Assembly: GCA_012295225.1 (NCBI GenBank)
Contig: WMKK01000003.1
Location: forward strand, 186,001-250,000
Direction: 5' to 3'
DNA: 64,000 bases
Source of the DNA: Ostreococcus mediterraneus
Lineage: Eukaryota; Chlorophyta; Mamiellophyceae; Mamiellales; Bathycoccaceae
Shown piece after piece: positions 18,337-29,712 of this stretch; position 1 is the first letter of the stretch, and each line of letters begins with the position of its first letter. The position numbers were made by a program, and so were the translations under genes. The notes below the pieces were generated by a model. That model did not search any database, had not been told where the DNA came from, and worked only from the letters and a program-made list of their open reading frames with translations.

Positions 18337-21300
18337 CTAGTAATCGTGCTCGATGTGACTTGAAATAAGTGCGGTGGAGCATCCATGGACGCGGCCAAAG
18401 GTATCGGCGACGATCGAACGCGTGGCTTCTCGATTAAAAGCGCACGTCGACAAGATTGCTTCGGCGCGCCGGGAAAAACCATATGGTGAAGAAAAGGATA
18501 ACACTTTGTTGGATTTGCGCACGTCGTAAACGTGCAATCCGGCGTCGCCCAGGACAGCGACCCAGTTAGGCTGCTCAGCGATTGTCTCACAAGTGAGTGG
18601 CGTGCCTGCGAGGAAGTACGTACGGCTGGTTTCTACGCCGGCGCGCGCGTCCCATAGCTTGATGAAATTATCCGCGCCGACGGTGACCAATCCACGCTCA
18701 CTGATCGCGCAGCCGGTGACGGCGAGATCGTGCGCAGTGAAGTCAGTAAATGTACCACGATCGACATTCCAATGTTTGACGACCCTGTCCGCACCTACGG
18801 AATAGAATGACGTATGGGATTCAACGCATACCCCGTGGACGCGCGCGCTATGTCCCACAAGTGTCTTCGCAAGCGCGGGGCTGCGCCGTCCAACGTTCCA
18901 AATGCATACCGCGCCGGTGGCATCAGCTGTAACGAGCATACTTTCGCTTAGCGGCGCCATGCTCGTAATAGCCGATTTGTGCTCGGAGACTTCGTGGTCA
19001 TTAGGCCAGGTCCAGGCGTTTGTGATGAAATCCCAACCTGTGAGCGCGCCGTCTGCTTTACCAAAGTAAACTGACGATTCTGATTGAACGGCACACATCG
19101 CCGTGAACGCAATGTGCTGGATCGGTGTCTTATCGATTTTAGCGGACTGCAAAGGTTGAATATCTTCAACGAGCTTCCAATCCTTTGCATTAAGCACGCG
19201 AACGGCACCATCCTCGCCTCCCGTGACAAAACATGAGCCGACGCCTTCGACATCGAGATGGCAACTTGCCAACACTTTCCCTTGATGTATGACGGATGTT
19301 GAAGGCTCATCTGTTTTAGCGTCAACCTTATCGTATGTTTTCCGGAAAAGATTCGTGCGTCGAGGGACGTTACCATTCGAAGTTGATCCTTCGCGGCCCA
19401 ACCAATTCCACAAACGAATACTCCCATCAATCGTGCCAGTAATCAAAGCACTCGCATCACTCGAAATATCGACGTACGTCACTCGACTGCAATGGGGCAA
19501 AGATAATAATAGTGCGCCGTTACTCACGTTGAACACTTTGCACGTGCGATCGAGCGATGCTGAGATCAACAAGCGCCCGTCGCTACTGAATTTTAGCGCA
19601 GAAATCGCGCCTTCGTGTGACCTAATCATGCCGATGTGTTTGCCTTTCTTTGGCTCCCACATCATAATACTTTGATCAATTCCACCACTCGCGAGCATGT
19701 CGCCGTTTTGCGTGCACGCGGTGCACGTGATATCGCCGAGATGCCCTCTTAGTTCAAGCGTGACTGCGGGCGGGGCCGAAGTCAGCGATTTGCTTTTGAA
19801 GCCACGATTTGATCCGCTGTTAGACGAAGCACCTCCGAACGACGTAGCATCCATCGATGCGAAGCCGGAGGTGGCGTCATCTATGCCATAATCTCTTTGA
19901 TATTTCGTTCCTCCTCCCGACGATCGCGTTGCGGCATCTTTCATCGTAAAGAGCCACAATCGCATGATGCCGTCAAGCGACGCTGTAATCATAAAACTCA
20001 AGTCGCTCGCGAGCGCGATGGACGACACCGGCGCTGTGTGATCGGTGTTCAGCGTGTACTGCAAAGGATATCCTGGAGCACACGACCAGCATCGAATTTC
20101 TTTGCCAGCCGCGCTGATTAGTTCATTTGTCGTCGGGGCAAACGCGAGCGATGTAATGCCATCTGCATGTCCAGTCAACGTCGCGCATTCCCGCCCGAGT
20201 GAATCGTCCAATCGCCATACCCGGATCGTTTTATCCTTGGAACCAGACACGACGTACACCGACGTCCGCGCGTTTTTAATCTTATCGTGATTGAGCAAAG
20301 TCAACGCCGTCACGGCGCGTTCGTGGCCGATGAAGCGAGCAACAATCTCACCCCTTGGAGCGCTCCAAATTTCGACGCCACCGCTGAAGTATCCGACGAC
20401 AAAAGTCGCGTCGTCCAACCACATGATACATTTTACCTCAGCGCCTCTTTCAAACGCGCTTCGAAATGCAATGTTTCCGAGACCTTCACGAGGCCTATTT
20501 TCCCATCGCATGGCGAGGCGCTCGGCGCCGGTTGCGTCCCGAATCGCGCTCTCGCTCGCTTCAATCAGTCCGTTTGAGGAAAATCTTCTCGGTGCGCCTT
20601 CTCCAACATCGTTGTTGAGTATCTGACGAACCATTTGAGGAGATTGGTGCAATGTTTCAATGTTGCGCCAGAGCACGTCTCTAATCGAAGCCAATTCTTC
20701 TGTCATTTTGTTTGACACGCTTTGCGTGGCGTAGTATTGATATGCTTCGACGTGAAAACCAAGACAATGCGAGTTGTAAATCGCAAGTTGTCGAAGCTTA
20801 CCGTCGATGCCCGAAGGCGCGCCAGGAACGTCGACGACTTCTTCGTTGGAGGATAGCTGTGCTGAAATCCACAACGGACGTTCTGGTCCATAAGATGTCG
20901 GTAAAATACGATCAAGATCATCGATTAACGCTTGACCTTCGCCAATCATGAGCTTAGCTTGCATGAAATCAACATCCGTGAGAAGCTCGACGAGTACGTC
21001 AAACATGCGCGCTTGTGTCAGAAAGTACGGTAGGTATTCAATCGATCGCATCGTCATGTGATGCTCATGTTTCAAGTCAATATTGACGTACTCGCCATTG
21101 ATATCTCGTGCAAACACGTCGAAACCAGCGTCTGCTTTGATCTTGAGCGCCAGCACCCGTCCCAAAAGTTCGCGTCCCGTGACACGCTTTCCAAAGTGTT
21201 GCGCCAACATTTGATAGATTAAGCGCTTACTCGCCTCCTTTGAGGCGTAGCGCTCCATGATGACATCGTGCACGACTTGATCGTCAACCACGAGCGAATC

Positions 21301-24186
21301 AGTCGGCGTGACGGCGTAACCACCGAAAGAGCTACCCTTTATGATGAATCGAGCGGCCCATAGGAGGTTCATCACGCACGTATCCATGATGACGGCGAAC
21401 GGCATCGCGGGGAGCACGTAGTCGTGAAGAATGCGCGCGACATCCTCGCAGGTAATTATACCGGCGCCACACGTGATCACAGGAAGCGCACAAATCAAAA
21501 CATCCATAGGCAGTAGCTTTTCAATGCTAGCCAGCAACTGGTGATAATGATCACGAGTTGTTTGCGGAAGATTTGAAACCGCCGCAGGGAAATCGGCGTC
21601 GTACGGATCCGCCATCGCCAGCCTCGAGCACACCAAGTACATACCGCGGAAATCACCGGTGCACATTTTGTCCATCGTTTGCATGATCATGTTATTCGTC
21701 AAACGAATGCCAAGCGGTCGCAGAAAACGAGTAGCGTAAGCTCTGCGATCTTCAAATGTGAGAACGTCAAGCTTGATTGCGTTTTTGACCGCCTTCGGAC
21801 ACGACGAAGCGAGGGCGACGTGCTGCAATTTGTACATTCGGTGTCGATACGAGTTAATCAATGTGTACTCCACCGCTGGCATTTTTCGATTGTCGTACAA
21901 TCTGTTCTTCTCAATCGTTGGTTTGCGATCGATACGAACGATGCCAAGGAAAAATTGCACACCGAAAGGGACCTCGTATTCGTTTGGAAGCCATGCGATG
22001 CCATACGGGTTGCTCACAAGATGAAGCGCATCCAGAAATATAAGCACCCTGCCTCGCCCTTCTGTTGCGCGGCGAAGCATCTTCATGAACGTTGCTCTTG
22101 CCGCATCTAGAGTCGCTGGGATGTGATCTTCGAAGCCGAGATGCTGCTTAAGCTGCGCCGCGAGGTTTCTAAAGATTTGCGTCGGCGTCGGATTCATTCT
22201 GCCTTCTACCGATCCATAATCGCTCAGTATCGTGACTGTGTCCACTTTGGCACCGTAGCTGTGAGGCGAAAACAGCGCGCGGGCGCGCCGTGCACAAAAT
22301 TGTAAGAGCGTCGTTGTTCCACCACCGCTGAATCCCATTACGATGCTCACCGTGGGTTGACCAGTTTTCATCGTCTTTGTAAGCACTCGCTCCTCCATAG
22401 CGCGATGGGCGTAAAACGGCAGACGCTCGCTCAATGAAATCTCGGGTTCTACGTCCGCTGCCTTGACTATACTATCTTGAATATCATCAGGCTTAAACTC
22501 TGCTTCAATTCTTGAAAGAATGTCACCAAAGATGGTATCTTCAAACTCTGCTAGACAAGTGGTGCGCGGTGGTAGCGCAATTTTTGTCACGTTTTCTGTC
22601 GCACCAACTGCCACAGGCGGTAAGAGTTGCGCGTTGTAAAACGTCAAGTTTACTTCAGGATGCGCATAAAGTGTTGAGACGAGAGACCCGACGCGTTCTT
22701 GTAATAGCGGATCTTGACTTACCATAAACTCGAGCGAATCCGTATCCTTCCATTTTTGTAGCTTTTCGTATACGGATTGCTTTGGAGCGTATGCGAGAAT
22801 ATGCTGTGTTCGCAACAACTCTGCGTGTTCTCGGGCCTCGACTATTCTCTTTCTTTCGGCGTTGCTCATATCAATCAACGCGTTTGTTTGCTCGACTACG
22901 GACTTTCTCTCCAAATCATCATACACTCTGAGAACGTGCCCGAGTTGCATTTCTATGCGGCTATAGTCATTAGGTGCGTGCTTTAACCATGCGATATCGC
23001 TGATTGCACTTACATCCGCTTCTGCTCTCATGAAATCTGCGTAATCGCGCAGTTTAACGCTGGCGTACCAATCGATTTCATGACTCCCCGAAAGCAAGGC
23101 GACAAAAATACCACCCATTTTCATAGCGTGCGCAAGTGAATTGATCGCCTGTCCTGGACCAGCCTGCGGGCAGTCATCCTTTAAGTCGATATAGTGCATT
23201 CGTACTCGTCTATTACGACAGTGCCAACGTAATCGCGGTAGGATTCGATTTCGAAGTGAGTTACGTTCTGCGCTTGTCCCTGGCATGGAGAGCACATGCA
23301 ACGTAATCTCTCTATACCCATCATCCCTGGTTTCACATCGGTCTACCAGTCCCAGGGTTTGCGCTGGCATGCGTTTCGACGGTAGACTGAGCGTTTTCGC
23401 AATATCTGCGTGCGTGGCGTGCTCTAAATAGTGTCCTACAACTGCCGACAACATGACCAGCACGCCAGAGCTTCTCGCTCGGCGTAGCAGCTCCAACAAC
23501 GTCTGTGCTTGCAATGCCGGTGGAATCGCCACCACGACCATCCCGACGTGCTCAATCAGTTTCAAGAATCCCAAATCGTCTCCTGGCATGTACGCTACCT
23601 CACGAATCTCCCAACCTGTTTCTAAAAGCTCAGTGACGATGGACTCGGCGCGTTCGCGCGTTCGCTCCATCTCAATCAACGCGCGCCGCGCACCCAGCGT
23701 GTCCACTCCACGATCCACTTTTAAAGACCGCATAATACGTCTATCGTCCTCACTCGGACGCAGTAAGATCGCTCGACGCCGTACGCGCTCCAGGGGCTCA
23801 CTGGCTGGAGCTCCGACGCGTCGCTTGTACTCCACCGGGTGCGGCCCGATGGACGAATACGGCGTCGCCGTCGAGGCGTGCGAGTGCATGAGTTCCCGCG
23901 CAATCTCGCGTTCGTTCGTCTCACTCATGTGCTTTAGCATAGCCGTGCGCGAGGTCATCGCGCGCTCGAGCATTCGCGGACCCCGCGGCTCTTCGTTTTG
24001 CGCATTCGGCGCGAACGCGTCGCCATCGGTCGCCACCGCCGCGGACTCGACGGCGGTGCGTTTTATTTTGGGTACGACTGCCTTTTTCATGCCTTGCGGC
24101 GACGCGCGCGCGCGCGCGAAACTTCGCACGCGGGCGTGTGTGGACGCGCGCACGACTTTGTGCTGATAACGGCTTTCATTTTTCAT
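18337..24186 (-). CDS. DUF4062 / STAND NTPase / WD40 repeat protein, 1,949 aa
   Basis: Single exon. Residues ~280-390 resemble the DUF4062-type domain of NWD1 and NPHP3 (SAERNSLRNRILPRLRWHCR then VRMHYIDLKDD, GGIFVALLSGSHEIDW). A STAND-type P-loop unit begins near residue 610 (VMGFSGGGTTTLLQFCARR) with a Walker B-like RVLIFLDALHLV near residue 710. The canonical P-loop Lys is replaced by Thr, so ATP hydrolysis may be weak or lost. A helical region follows to about 1240. Then roughly 13 WD40 repeats extend to the C-terminus (for example GSKDKTIRVWRLDD and TGTIDGSIRLWNWLG), enough for two propellers. STAND-WD proteins act as signal-gated scaffolds; related metazoan proteins act at cilia or in immunity. 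The cellular role here is unknown. The ATG at 24186 is used; the Met at 24090 is a possible alternative. Confidence 0.8.
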   Translation of the reverse strand: MKNESRYQHKVVRASTHARVRSFARARASPQGMKKAVVPKIKRTAVESAAVATDGDAFAPNAQNEEPRGPRMLERAMTSRTAMLKHMSETNEREIARELMHSHASTATPYSSIGPHPVEYKRRVGAPASEPLERVRRRAILLRPSEDDRRIMRSLKVDRGVDTLGARRALIEMERTRERAESIVTELLETGWEIREVAYMPGDDLGFLKLIEHVGMVVVAIPPALQAQTLLELLRRARSSGVLVMLSAVVGHYLEHATHADIAKTLSLPSKRMPAQTLGLVDRCETRDDGYREITLHVLSMPGTSAERNSLRNRILPRLRWHCRNRRVRMHYIDLKDDCPQAGPGQAINSLAHAMKMGGIFVALLSGSHEIDWYASVKLRDYADFMRAEADVSAISDIAWLKHAPNDYSRIEMQLGHVLRVYDDLERKSVVEQTNALIDMSNAERKRIVEAREHAELLRTQHILAYAPKQSVYEKLQKWKDTDSLEFMVSQDPLLQERVGSLVSTLYAHPEVNLTFYNAQLLPPVAVGATENVTKIALPPRTTCLAEFEDTIFGDILSRIEAEFKPDDIQDSIVKAADVEPEISLSERLPFYAHRAMEERVLTKTMKTGQPTVSIVMGFSGGGTTTLLQFCARRARALFSPHSYGAKVDTVTILSDYGSVEGRMNPTPTQIFRNLAAQLKQHLGFEDHIPATLDAARATFMKMLRRATEGRGRVLIFLDALHLVSNPYGIAWLPNEYEVPFGVQFFLGIVRIDRKPTIEKNRLYDNRKMPAVEYTLINSYRHRMYKLQHVALASSCPKAVKNAIKLDVLTFEDRRAYATRFLRPLGIRLTNNMIMQTMDKMCTGDFRGMYLVCSRLAMADPYDADFPAAVSNLPQTTRDHYHQLLASIEKLLPMDVLICALPVITCGAGIITCEDVARILHDYVLPAMPFAVIMDTCVMNLLWAARFIIKGSSFGGYAVTPTDSLVVDDQVVHDVIMERYASKEASKRLIYQMLAQHFGKRVTGRELLGRVLALKIKADAGFDVFARDINGEYVNIDLKHEHHMTMRSIEYLPYFLTQARMFDVLVELLTDVDFMQAKLMIGEGQALIDDLDRILPTSYGPERPLWISAQLSSNEEVVDVPGAPSGIDGKLRQLAIYNSHCLGFHVEAYQYYATQSVSNKMTEELASIRDVLWRNIETLHQSPQMVRQILNNDVGEGAPRRFSSNGLIEASESAIRDATGAERLAMRWENRPREGLGNIAFRSAFERGAEVKCIMWLDDATFVVGYFSGGVEIWSAPRGEIVARFIGHERAVTALTLLNHDKIKNARTSVYVVSGSKDKTIRVWRLDDSLGRECATLTGHADGITSLAFAPTTNELISAAGKEIRCWSCAPGYPLQYTLNTDHTAPVSSIALASDLSFMITASLDGIMRLWLFTMKDAATRSSGGGTKYQRDYGIDDATSGFASMDATSFGGASSNSGSNRGFKSKSLTSAPPAVTLELRGHLGDITCTACTQNGDMLASGGIDQSIMMWEPKKGKHIGMIRSHEGAISALKFSSDGRLLISASLDRTCKVFNVSNGALLLSLPHCSRVTYVDISSDASALITGTIDGSIRLWNWLGREGSTSNGNVPRRTNLFRKTYDKVDAKTDEPSTSVIHQGKVLASCHLDVEGVGSCFVTGGEDGAVRVLNAKDWKLVEDIQPLQSAKIDKTPIQHIAFTAMCAVQSESSVYFGKADGALTGWDFITNAWTWPNDHEVSEHKSAITSMAPLSESMLVTADATGAVCIWNVGRRSPALAKTLVGHSARVHGVCVESHTSFYSVGADRVVKHWNVDRGTFTDFTAHDLAVTGCAISERGLVTVGADNFIKLWDARAGVETSRTYFLAGTPLTCETIAEQPNWVAVLGDAGLHVYDVRKSNKVLSFSSPYGFSRRAEAILSTCAFNREATRSIVADTFGRVHGCSTALISSHIEHDY

Positions 24187-24412
24187 TTTCGCGTCGCGGC
24201 GAACAGCTTTCGCCGCCGCCGCGCCGCCCGATGGACGATGGGCGACGTACGACGAGTGCGAAAATATGATTATTCATTAGCACGTTGCGAATATAAAATG
24301 ACAAAGATTCGAAACTAACAAGAGTGTTTTGGTGAAATCTAAAGCGTTGGCGCGACAGAGGATACGTACGGACCTCCGCGCGCGCGCAGACGAATGGCGA
24401 GCGGTTAAATAA

Positions 24413-25729
<1,317 letters not shown>

Positions 25730-25902
25730 CTATCCACAAGGGTGCGGGGCGCCTGGTGTGGTGGTCGGACATCCGGCGTCCCTCGCGCCCAGGGTGTAGT
25801 CCTCCCCCCGTCCTTTTCGCGCGTCCCCATAGTGTGTGCCCTCGTACGGGCATGTGCGCGCGCGTGCACGCGACGACGCGCGATTCGCGCGATTCGCGCG
25901 AT

Positions 25903-25951
25903 CGCGATTTCGTCGCGATTTCGTCGCGATTTCGTCGCGATTTCGTCGCGA
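25903..25951. repeat. 11-bp minisatellite, about 4 copies
   Basis: Head-to-tail copies of GCGATTTCGTC, nearly perfect, preceded by two GCGCGATTC units. Confidence 0.8.
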
Positions 25952-26001
25952 CGACCGACGAGAGATCGCGAATCTGCGTGGGCGATCGGACGATCGGCGG
26001 C

Positions 26002-26081
26002 GTGGAGGCGATCGGACGCGTGGAGGCGATCGGACGCGTGGAGGCGATCGGACGCGTGGAGGCGATCGGACGCGTGGAGGC
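26002..26081. repeat. 18-bp minisatellite, about 4.4 copies
   Basis: Head-to-tail copies of GTGGAGGCGATCGGACGC starting at 26002, 26020, 26038 and 26056, with a partial copy at 26074. Confidence 0.85.
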
Positions 26082-26190
26082 GTGGACGATCGGACGTTTG
26101 GACGTTTGGACGATGGATGAATGAATGATGGATTGGTTGCGCCGCGGATGGTGACGGGACGTCGTCGGGAGTGCGCGACGCGTGGGTAGA

Positions 26191-26227
26191 GGTGTGTGTG
26201 TGTGTGTGTGTGTGTCTGGAGGTGTTG

Positions 26228-26257
<30 letters not shown>
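26191..26257. repeat. GT dinucleotide and ACG trinucleotide microsatellites
   Basis: A GT run at 26192-26214 and an ACG run at about 26231-26257, both directly upstream of the p24 start codon and probably in its 5' UTR. Confidence 0.8.
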
Positions 26258-26258
<1 letters not shown>

Positions 26259-26263
26259 GGACG

Positions 26264-27004
26264 ATGATGAGGGTGGCGACGTTGCGGGCGGCGATGGCGT
26301 TGGCGTTGGCGTTGATGGTCGCGGCGCCGGTGGCGGTGTCGTCGTTGAAGATTGAAATCAAGCCAGAGAGCACGGAATGCGTGCGCGAACGCGTGAAAGA
26401 GGCGGATTCCACCGTGAGTGGGTCTTGGTTTATCTCGCACGCGTCGCCGTCGCACGATGGGTCGGGGTACGGCGATTGGGATGATTATTACTATTGGGAT
26501 CACGCCTCGGGCGGGGCGTTTGATATGCGGGTGTTCGCGTTGAAGGACGCGGACGCGCCGACGGATACCGTGAACGGGTCGGGAAAGGGAGATGAGATTT
26601 ATAACGCCTTGGGCTCGACCGAGCATAGGTTTGAGTACACGGTGCGCGAACAAACGGTGGTGGAGACGTGTTTTAAGAATAACGGGCGAAAGACGGCGAG
26701 CGTAAACTATCACGCGAGTTCTGGGCACCAGTGGGATCACGGAAAGGCGAGCGCGCAGAATATCGATCCGGCGTATGAGCGACTGAATAATGTGGAGTCA
26801 CGCGTGGGGCGCTTGATGGAGGAGGTGCGATATCACAAAACGCGGACGAAACGGCACTTGCACACGGCGAAGACGGTCAATAAGCGGGTGTTCAGATGGG
26901 CGTTCGTCGAGGCGGCGACCATGGTTGCCGCGAGTTACTACCAGTTCGTTTACGTGAAAAGGTTGTTTGATCGTCGCGAACGGCGTGGAGGGTTTTCGGT
27001 GTAG
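26264..27004 (+). CDS. p24/TMED (emp24/gp25L) cargo receptor
   Basis: Single exon of 246 residues. A signal peptide (LALALMVAAPVAVSS) precedes a GOLD domain beginning LKIEIKPESTECVRERV with the family's Cys pair (the second in VVETCFKNNG). A coiled coil follows (AYERLNNVESRVGRLMEEV), then a membrane span (AFVEAATMVAASYYQFVYVK) and a short cytosolic tail with aromatic and basic residues (RLFDRRERR), matching the p24 COPII/COPI sorting layout. p24 proteins cycle between ER and Golgi carrying GPI-anchored and other cargo. An Asp/Tyr/Gly-rich insertion in the GOLD domain (DWDDYYYWDH) is unusual. Either of two adjacent ATGs (26264 or 26267) could start it. Confidence 0.88.
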   Translation: MMRVATLRAAMALALALMVAAPVAVSSLKIEIKPESTECVRERVKEADSTVSGSWFISHASPSHDGSGYGDWDDYYYWDHASGGAFDMRVFALKDADAPTDTVNGSGKGDEIYNALGSTEHRFEYTVREQTVVETCFKNNGRKTASVNYHASSGHQWDHGKASAQNIDPAYERLNNVESRVGRLMEEVRYHKTRTKRHLHTAKTVNKRVFRWAFVEAATMVAASYYQFVYVKRLFDRRERRGGFSV

Positions 27005-27086
27005 AAATTTAGTCTATTGGTTTATCAATGTGAATGTGTGAATGTGCTATTTTCATTCGAGACAGTTTCAGTTAAGTTTCCACCCG

Positions 27087-27094
27087 TACCGGTA
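27087..27094. other. TACCGGTA palindrome in a tail-to-tail spacer
   Basis: Between the stops of the p24 gene (+) and the R3H protein (-), in the context CGTACCGGTAGTTTAG, 16 bp from the R3H stop codon. Confidence 0.5.
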
Positions 27095-27109
27095 GTTTAG
27101 TTTCTAGTT

Positions 27110-29344
27110 TCAAAATCCAAACATATCCATCGCAGCATTTATGGCGTCTTGTCCTTGTTTTGGAGCTGACGCGGGCGCGTTTGTACGAGACGTCGCTGCA
27201 CGGAACAAACGCGCACTCGTCGATGCTTTGGTTTCTGACTCTTTTGATTCCGTCACGACGTCTTTGCCCGCGCACTTGCGTTCGACTATTTTGACGCGGA
27301 ATTTCCCACGCATCCCCCCGCCGAGCTTTCCACTCGCCTGTAACAACGTGCCGTGTTTCCAAAAGTGCGCGACGGCGTGATCATCATCAATCTCTTCAAG
27401 TACGTAGTCGCCGCTAAACTCGCGCAATGCCGACTTGACACCTTCCACGCCAACGGAGATGTCGCTGAAGCGCATCGCGAGCGTTTCGTATTCGCCGTTG
27501 GAAAAGTGCTTGGTGTAACCTTCGAAATATTCTTTGGCTTCATCAGGTCGTGTCTTGGACGCTAACGACCCTTTTGTCGGCGCCGTGTCCAAATCTACCA
27601 GCATAGCGTCGCTCAAACGAAGCGATGGCAATGCGCCATTCTTTGCGCCGGCGAAAAAATCAATGTGCCTTTTCGGTTCGTTGCCAAAACTCGCCGAAGT
27701 GATACCGTAGAGTTCGGCCACGACGTGACATAACTCGCGCATATCTCTAGACATGGGCTCCATGGAAATTCGCCGTTTGGTTTTACCCGTGACAATATCC
27801 TCGAGCGTCGACTCTAGGCGCATGACTAGGTCTGGATGTTTGCGCGCTAAAACGAGCTGGTCATGCGTAAACGCCGCCGCGCTCGATTCCGCAAACATAC
27901 TCGGACGCTCATCAGGCCGCGCCACGCCGAAAGCTTCAGCGAGNTTGTTCTTTCGCACGCGCGCGGGATCTTCCTCGGAATCCACCGCNGCTTTAGATGA
28001 CGGCTCAGCGGCGCTTTTGTTTGACATCGTCGACACTTTGGAGGCAAAAATATTCGCCGCCGAAGACTTCTTCACGGGAATAGCTTGAATGCGCTCCTTG
28101 GCGCTTTTCTTGTCCAACGCGCCCGTCTTACCAAAGGTACCCCAACTCGGAGTCGCCCGGCCGGACGACGTCGTCGCCAAAGATGGAAACGCTTCGCCTC
28201 GTGGTGTATCCGGCACCGGCACTGGCGCGACCCAGTTGCCGTTGCCGCTCGTCCGCGCCGCTCCGGGCAATTCAGGGAACGACTCTCCACTATTTTCCAT
28301 GTGACTCGGACGGCTCCATCCACCCCAAGACGCCATGCCCATGTCATCGCGTGGACGAGGCCCTCGAGCGTCTACGCCTCTGCCGTCAACTAAAGAGACA
28401 TCGCGCAGCATGGCGACGTCGTCGTCTACGAGCGCGAATCTGCCATCGGCTTGCAATTCGGCGAGCGCCTCAGACACCGACGTAGACCGACGCACCTCGC
28501 CAGTGCCACCACCACTACCCGACGCGTGTTCTTCACGCCGACGCTGTCTATCTGAGCCACCTCCCCCGCGTCCACCATGTCGCTCTGCGGAATGCGCCGC
28601 TCGCTCGCGAAGCGAAGAGAACATCGTCTGCGCCAACGTCGAACGCAATTCTTCCCGTTCATGCAACATATTCTGCGCCTGCTCCGCACTCCGACGCTCA
28701 GCATTCGCCGTCGCCTCTCGTTTCTCCTTCACCGCTGCATTATACGCCTTCTCTACGCTAAACTTCTTCAATTTCCATCTCGAAAGGTACGCGTCCAACG
28801 CTCGACATTGCCCGGCGTCCAACGCCTCGCGCGTCAACGGATTCTCAAATGACTTACTCGCCGTCACGTACTCCGCCAAAACCACGCCATCAAATAAATG
28901 CCCATTCAAATCACTCTTATCGCCGCGTTCGCGCCGCGCGCCATCAATCTCAAACGGCGCATACGGTAATTCCCGAAGCGGTTCCAACGTAATCGGGTCG
29001 CACGCCTCGTCGTCGAGCGCGCGCCACCACTGTGCATCTTTCGCCGGCGCCATGTGCCCTTTCGCCGCTCGACGCGGCACGAGCTTGCGCACCGACGATG
29101 ACGAAAGGTCCGGGATATCCATCGCCGTCTCGCCCGCGCCACCATCGCCGTCGCCGTCGCCGCCGCCGCCCCGCGCCGCGCCGCGACCTCCAAAGCGACC
29201 ACCGCTCGCGTGTGTGTTCTTCGTCCCGCGCCCGCTTCCCTTGGTGCGCGTGCGCGCCGCCGACGGCCTCGGCGCATCGTTCCCATCGCGCGCGTCGCCC
29301 GCGTCGCCCGCGCGGCGCGGCGTCGGGATCGCCGACGACGCCAT
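27110..29344 (-). CDS. U-box-like and NFX1-type R3H domain protein
   Basis: Single exon of 744 residues from the ATG at 29344; an in-frame ATG at 29677 would add 111 Arg-rich residues from the promoter and is less likely. After a Gly/Asp-rich leader, residues ~110-210 resemble a divergent U-box/RING-like fold (CDPITLEPLRELPYAPFEI, later FENPLTREALDAGQCRALDA). A long Glu/Arg/Gly/Ser-rich region follows. The C-terminal part holds an NFX1-type R3H domain (HPDLVMRLESTLEDIV, MSRDMRELCHVVAELYGI, EPKRHIDFF) and a following alpha/beta domain. R3H domains bind single-stranded nucleic acid; U-boxes recruit E2 enzymes. NFX1 zinc fingers are missing. Two ambiguous bases (27944 and 27989) leave two residues undefined. 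An RNA-linked ubiquitin ligase is a guess. Confidence 0.75.
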   Translation of the reverse strand: MASSAIPTPRRAGDAGDARDGNDAPRPSAARTRTKGSGRGTKNTHASGGRFGGRGAARGGGGDGDGDGGAGETAMDIPDLSSSSVRKLVPRRAAKGHMAPAKDAQWWRALDDEACDPITLEPLRELPYAPFEIDGARRERGDKSDLNGHLFDGVVLAEYVTASKSFENPLTREALDAGQCRALDAYLSRWKLKKFSVEKAYNAAVKEKREATANAERRSAEQAQNMLHEREELRSTLAQTMFSSLRERAAHSAERHGGRGGGGSDRQRRREEHASGSGGGTGEVRRSTSVSEALAELQADGRFALVDDDVAMLRDVSLVDGRGVDARGPRPRDDMGMASWGGWSRPSHMENSGESFPELPGAARTSGNGNWVAPVPVPDTPRGEAFPSLATTSSGRATPSWGTFGKTGALDKKSAKERIQAIPVKKSSAANIFASKVSTMSNKSAAEPSSKXAVDSEEDPARVRKNXLAEAFGVARPDERPSMFAESSAAAFTHDQLVLARKHPDLVMRLESTLEDIVTGKTKRRISMEPMSRDMRELCHVVAELYGITSASFGNEPKRHIDFFAGAKNGALPSLRLSDAMLVDLDTAPTKGSLASKTRPDEAKEYFEGYTKHFSNGEYETLAMRFSDISVGVEGVKSALREFSGDYVLEEIDDDHAVAHFWKHGTLLQASGKLGGGMRGKFRVKIVERKCAGKDVVTESKESETKASTSARLFRAATSRTNAPASAPKQGQDAINAAMDMFGF

Positions 29345-29712
29345 GTCGTCGAACGCCGCGCGGTGAGTGACGTCGCGCGACGCACGAGACGAGTGCGTCG
29401 TTCGCGAGAAAATCGATCGACGATCGATATCGATCGATTTTGAAATCCATCGACGCGCGATATCGATCGCGCATCGCCCTCGCGCGCTTTCGCAACCCTC
29501 GACGCATCGAGGGGCGACGTTCGCGCGGCGCCATTCGTCGTCGCACGCGCACCGTTCGCGACCGGCGGGCGCGCGCATCGGTGGCGTGCGTATCCTTCGC
29601 GCGCGACTACGCAGCCACGCGCGGGTGATCGCGCGGTGTCGAGCCGGGTGCGGGTGAGATTGAGATTTAATTTTCATTCGTTTCGAGCGTCGCGTGGAAG
29701 GTGTTACGCGCG
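29345..29712. promoter_or_regulatory. Divergent promoter R3H / MYB with clustered ATCGAT motifs
   Basis: In this 368 bp spacer, 29411-29470 contains several overlapping ATCGAT and GATATCGATC palindromes, well above what the surrounding sequence shows. The rest is CG-rich. No TATA box was seen. Confidence 0.4.
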
